Made by a program: the position numbers and the translations under genes
Shown here: positions 61,336 through 64,000 of the stretch, piece after piece
How the letters are laid out: each line of letters starts with the position of its first letter
How positions within the stretch are numbered: position 1 is the stretch's first letter
Source of the DNA: Neobacillus driksii
GTDB taxonomy: Bacteria; Bacillota; Bacilli; Bacillales; Cytobacillaceae
DNA length: 64,000 nt
NCBI RefSeq assembly: GCF_013409995.1
Contig: NZ_JACCBX010000006.1
Span: 122,437 to 186,436 of the forward strand
Direction: 5' to 3'
The notes under the pieces: model-generated
Databases searched by the model: none
What the model was told of the DNA's origin: nothing
The model's input: only the letters and a program-made list of their open reading frames with translations

Positions 61336-62964
61336 ATGGAACATCTTAGGTGGGGAACACCGGATAGGCTGCGGAGTTTATTGTGTGAACTGGTGAGCTG
61401 GAAAAGCATGACGTTAACTGATGGGGAGCGTGAGTTTCCTGGCAAGGTTCAGGCGAAACTTCAGGAGTTAACGTATTTTCAAGAGAATCCCGACCTTTTG
61501 GGTCTTTATGAGGCTGATTTGGGGCGGAGATTTTTAGCAGGGTTGTATAAGTGTGATCGTGAGGAACAGGATACAATTGTTTTACTAAGTCATTTTGATA
61601 CGGTAAACACTGAAGAGTATGGGGACTTAGAGGAGTATGCCTATCTGCCGGAAGAATTGACGAAATTACTATTAAATAGAATGGGTGAACTAGACGGGGA
61701 GGCTCTTAATGATCTCCTATCTGGTGAATATTTATTTGGCCGGGGCACAATGGATATGAAGATGGGACTGGCAATGCATATGGGGTTATTGGAAAAAGCA
61801 ACGGTTGAGAAATGGCCGATAAATCTCCTCCTGCTGTCTGTCCCTGATGAAGAGGTAAACTCATCCGGTATGCGTGCGGCTGTAACGAAACTGTTGGAAT
61901 TAAAAGATAAACATAATCTCACCTATAAGCTTTTCCTAAATGGGGAGCCGGTATTTACGCAAGAACCAGGTGACAGAAGCTTTTATGTGTATTCTGGATC
62001 CATTGGAAAAATTATGCCATCTGCGCTCTTTTATGGAAAAGAAACACATGTCGGCGAACCACTAAGTGGCATTACAGCGCCATTTATTGCCTCATTTTTG
62101 ACGCAGAGAATGGAGTGGAATTTGACTCTGCAAGAAAAAATGAATGGTGAAACTACACCACTTCCTGTTACCCTCCAGCAAAAAGATTTACGATTGGAAT
62201 ACTCTGTTCAAACGCCTTATCGATCTGCAGCGTTATATAATGTGTTTTTAATGAAACGGACTGCAGATGAAATCATGGAGATTTTTGAAACAGTTGCCAT
62301 TGATGCTGCAGAAGCTTGCAATCAAGCGTATAAAGAGGTTTGTTTGAAGCATTCTGTTCAGCCAGTGGGCGAAGTCCGTGTTTTGCGTTACGAGGATTTA
62401 CAAACATATGCGACCCGTAAATTCGGATTGGATTTTGTGGAGGAAATAAAGTCTCAAGTTCAGGAAATGCCCAACTGGGATGACCGTGAAAAATCAATAC
62501 GAATAGCAGACAGTCTGATGATTGAATGTCAGGAACTTGCACCAGCAATCGTCTTACTCTATGCACCACCTTATTATCCGGCGGTTAATTCATCTGATGA
62601 TGACCTCGTCAAGAGATGTGTCCAGTTTGTTAGGGACATAGGACAGAGAAGATTTAATTTACCTGTAAAACAGGTTCATTATTTTAATGGAATAAGTGAC
62701 TTAAGCTACGTTAACTATCATGATGAAGGCGAAGGGTGGACTGCATTTAAAGCGAATACACCAGTATGGGGAAGCAGTTACTGTATACCATTTGATGCCA
62801 TGAGCCAGCTTTGTGCACCTGTCCTAAATGTCGGTCCATTTGGAAAAGATGCCCACAAACGAACAGAAAGACTGCACATAAAAAACTCTTTCGAAGAGGT
62901 TCCTTATCTGGTTGAAAATATGTTAAAAATGATTATTAAGAGCATGTGTCAATCTGTTCATTGA
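61336..62964 (+). CDS. rocB: RocB-like arginine degradation protein (M20 family)
   Basis: A 542-residue protein of the RocB group, larger than ordinary M20 enzymes. It keeps LLSHFDTVN, FGRGTMDMKMG and VPDEEVNSSG, corresponding to metal-site positions of M20 hydrolases. RocB belongs to the arginine utilisation genes of Bacillus but its reaction is unproven. The ATG at 61336 follows GGGGGATAGG; the frame is open for 19 codons upstream through the palindrome repeat. Its last codons lie inside the dispersed repeat at 62950. Placement behind DDAH-like and permease genes fits an arginine-derivative pathway. Confidence 0.87.
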   Translation: MEHLRWGTPDRLRSLLCELVSWKSMTLTDGEREFPGKVQAKLQELTYFQENPDLLGLYEADLGRRFLAGLYKCDREEQDTIVLLSHFDTVNTEEYGDLEEYAYLPEELTKLLLNRMGELDGEALNDLLSGEYLFGRGTMDMKMGLAMHMGLLEKATVEKWPINLLLLSVPDEEVNSSGMRAAVTKLLELKDKHNLTYKLFLNGEPVFTQEPGDRSFYVYSGSIGKIMPSALFYGKETHVGEPLSGITAPFIASFLTQRMEWNLTLQEKMNGETTPLPVTLQQKDLRLEYSVQTPYRSAALYNVFLMKRTADEIMEIFETVAIDAAEACNQAYKEVCLKHSVQPVGEVRVLRYEDLQTYATRKFGLDFVEEIKSQVQEMPNWDDREKSIRIADSLMIECQELAPAIVLLYAPPYYPAVNSSDDDLVKRCVQFVRDIGQRRFNLPVKQVHYFNGISDLSYVNYHDEGEGWTAFKANTPVWGSSYCIPFDAMSQLCAPVLNVGPFGKDAHKRTERLHIKNSFEEVPYLVENMLKMIIKSMCQSVH

Positions 62965-63004
62965 TTTAAGAAACTGGCACCTTCCGCGGAGGAGGGTGCC
63001 AGTT
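62950..63004 (+). repeat. Dispersed repeat copy 2 at the rocB 3' end
   Basis: CAATCTGTTCATTGAT, then AACTGGCACCTTCC/GGAGGGTGCCAGTT (one G-U pair, 62972-63004). It is clearly the same element as at 56695-56747. The first bases encode the last residues of RocB. A hairpin forms but no T-run follows. Confidence 0.75.
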
Positions 63005-63107
63005 AACATTTGTCCTTAAATAATTTCTTTCAATTATACTTTTTTTTAATACTCCTCGTTAATATGGGTAAAACAATAAGAAAATCACCTAAATGGAGGC
63101 AACTGTC

Positions 63108-63752
63108 ATGGAAGATTCTCCAAAAGAAATCGTTCCACTACCGCAGGAATTTTATGAACAACCTACCCTGGATCTAGCAAAGGCATTGCTCGGGTGCCTT
63201 CTCGTAAAAGAAAGCGATCAGGGGATGACTGCAGGTTATATTGTAGAAACAGAGGCATATATCGGTCCAGGTGACAGGGCTGCGCATAGTTACAATAATA
63301 AGCGGACGGCTAGAACGGAGATCATGTTCCATCATTCAGGGCTTGCCTATACGTATCTCATGCATACCCACTGCCTTTTCAATGTGGTCAGTGGCGGTGA
63401 AGAAAAACCTGAAGCCGTACTGGTCCGTGCTCTAGAACCTCGGTATGGTATCGAGTTGATGAAAACCAGAAGAAGAATTCAAGACCTGAATAACTTGACA
63501 AATGGTCCTGGAAAACTGACAAAATCATTGGGCGTTACAATGGATGATTATGGAAGTTCCCTTACACTTCCACCTTTATATATAGCTAAAGGTATTTTTC
63601 CGGATTGTATCTCAGTCGGAAAAAGGATTGGAATAGACAACTCAGGTGAAGCCAAGGATTACCCATGGCGTTTCTGGATTACCAATAATAAATTTGTTTC
63701 AAGACATCAAAAATCTGAATATGAAATAAAAATCAAAAGCGTTAATAATTAA
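63108..63752 (+). CDS. DNA-3-methyladenine glycosylase (AAG/MPG type)
   Basis: A 214-residue base-excision repair enzyme of the mammalian-type AAG family. It has LAKALLGCLLV, the catalytic VETEAYIGPGDRAAHSYN segment with its Glu, and NLTNGPGKLTKSLG near the C-terminal third. It removes alkylated or deaminated purines. The ATG at 63108 has GGAGG (63095-63099) at proper distance; the frame begins five codons upstream. It is unrelated to the neighbouring catabolic genes. Confidence 0.92.
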   Translation: MEDSPKEIVPLPQEFYEQPTLDLAKALLGCLLVKESDQGMTAGYIVETEAYIGPGDRAAHSYNNKRTARTEIMFHHSGLAYTYLMHTHCLFNVVSGGEEKPEAVLVRALEPRYGIELMKTRRRIQDLNNLTNGPGKLTKSLGVTMDDYGSSLTLPPLYIAKGIFPDCISVGKRIGIDNSGEAKDYPWRFWITNNKFVSRHQKSEYEIKIKSVNN

Positions 63753-63890
63753 TGAAAATTCAAATAATAATTTCTAGACTATTCACTCAATTGTGTTAAA
63801 ATGAAATTTATATTTTAGAACTTTAAAAGGATACAATCTCACAATTCAAAACTGAGGCAATAAAACTTTTAATAGATATTGGAGGCAGCT

Positions 63891-64000
63891 ATGAACTTTG
63901 TTAGTACACGCGGCAATGTAAGTAAAATTGGTTTTATCGACACAGTCCTAATGGGACTGGCAAATGATGGAGGACTATTAGTACCGGAGAAAATCCCGCA
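63891..64000 (+). CDS. thrC: Threonine synthase, N-terminal fragment (runs off the window)
   Basis: The frame opens with MNFVSTRGNVSKIGFIDTVL and continues MGLANDGGLLVPEKIP, which is the threonine synthase N-terminal domain of the long, E. coli/yeast-like type. TTGGAGG (63879-63885) precedes the ATG. The enzyme converts O-phosphohomoserine to threonine using pyridoxal phosphate. Only 36 codons are inside the window, so domain order and integrity cannot be judged. Confidence 0.82.
   Translation, partial: MNFVSTRGNVSKIGFIDTVLMGLANDGGLLVPEKIP

Overview
The window is low-GC DNA from an aerobic, spore-forming member of the Bacillaceae (Bacillus sensu lato; Neobacillus-like is my guess). The grounds are two small acid-soluble spore protein genes (H-type at 36734-36928, a one-repeat gamma-type at 56873-57025), strong GGAGG ribosome binding sites with frequent TTG/GTG starts, CcpA-type cre sites and a RocB homologue. 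I saw no rRNA, tRNA, CRISPR array or prophage. Mobile DNA is limited to one broken IS3-type orfA fragment.

Layout. (1) 1-2.6 kb: the end of a NicX-like ring-cleaving dioxygenase gene and an NCS1 permease, then a decayed FdhF/YdeP oxidoreductase pseudogene. (2) 3.4-13.4 kb: a sugar/polyol locus. A LacI-family regulator is followed by two promoter regions, and the three regions together hold seven copies of TGTAATCGATTACA or one-base variants. The promoters drive two parallel sets of a Gfo/Idh/MocA dehydrogenase plus a TIM-barrel isomerase, with an MFS carrier, a small monooxygenase-like protein, an SDR and a ROK kinase. (3) 13.6-36.3 kb: a peptide/amide catabolic island. It has an Lrp/AsnC regulator, two M20 hydrolases, two paralogous PA-domain M28 peptidases with an altered active site, an Asp/Glu-hydantoin racemase, an enolase-superfamily epimerase, two MFS carriers, two sodium:solute symporters each preceded by a tiny one-helix membrane protein, two paralogous amidases, a zinc-type dehydrogenase, a CapA-like phosphoesterase and a sigma-54 activator. 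(4) 37.2-48.8 kb: two more sigma-54 activators, an aromatic-acid MFS carrier, and a sigma-54-type operon for an unidentified aromatic compound (FAD hydroxylase, C-C hydrolase-like protein, extradiol dioxygenase, FAH-family protein, SDR, cyclase). (5) 49.0-56.6 kb: a protocatechuate 2,3-cleavage (pra-type) pathway starting from 4-hydroxybenzoate, split around a divergent IclR control region. (6) 57.1-63.0 kb: an IclR regulator, two tandem dimethylarginine-hydrolase-like proteins, an amino acid permease and RocB. (7) The window ends with a DNA-3-methyladenine glycosylase gene and the start of threonine synthase.

How it works together. Four perfectly spaced -24/-12 elements (GG-N10-GC) lie at 18401, 24137, 31853 and 42543, each just upstream of a catabolic operon, and three sigma-54 activator genes lie among them. 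Regions 3 and 4 therefore look like a dense sigma-54-controlled scavenging island. The proposed sequence in region 3 is uptake by symporters and MFS carriers, hydrolysis of amide/peptide bonds, and racemisation or epimerisation of the products. The real substrates of regions 2, 3 and 4 cannot be read from sequence. The best candidates for undescribed biology are the region 3 pathway with its His-Ser-substituted M28 enzymes, the symporter/microprotein pairs, and the LacI-controlled double dehydrogenase/isomerase locus.
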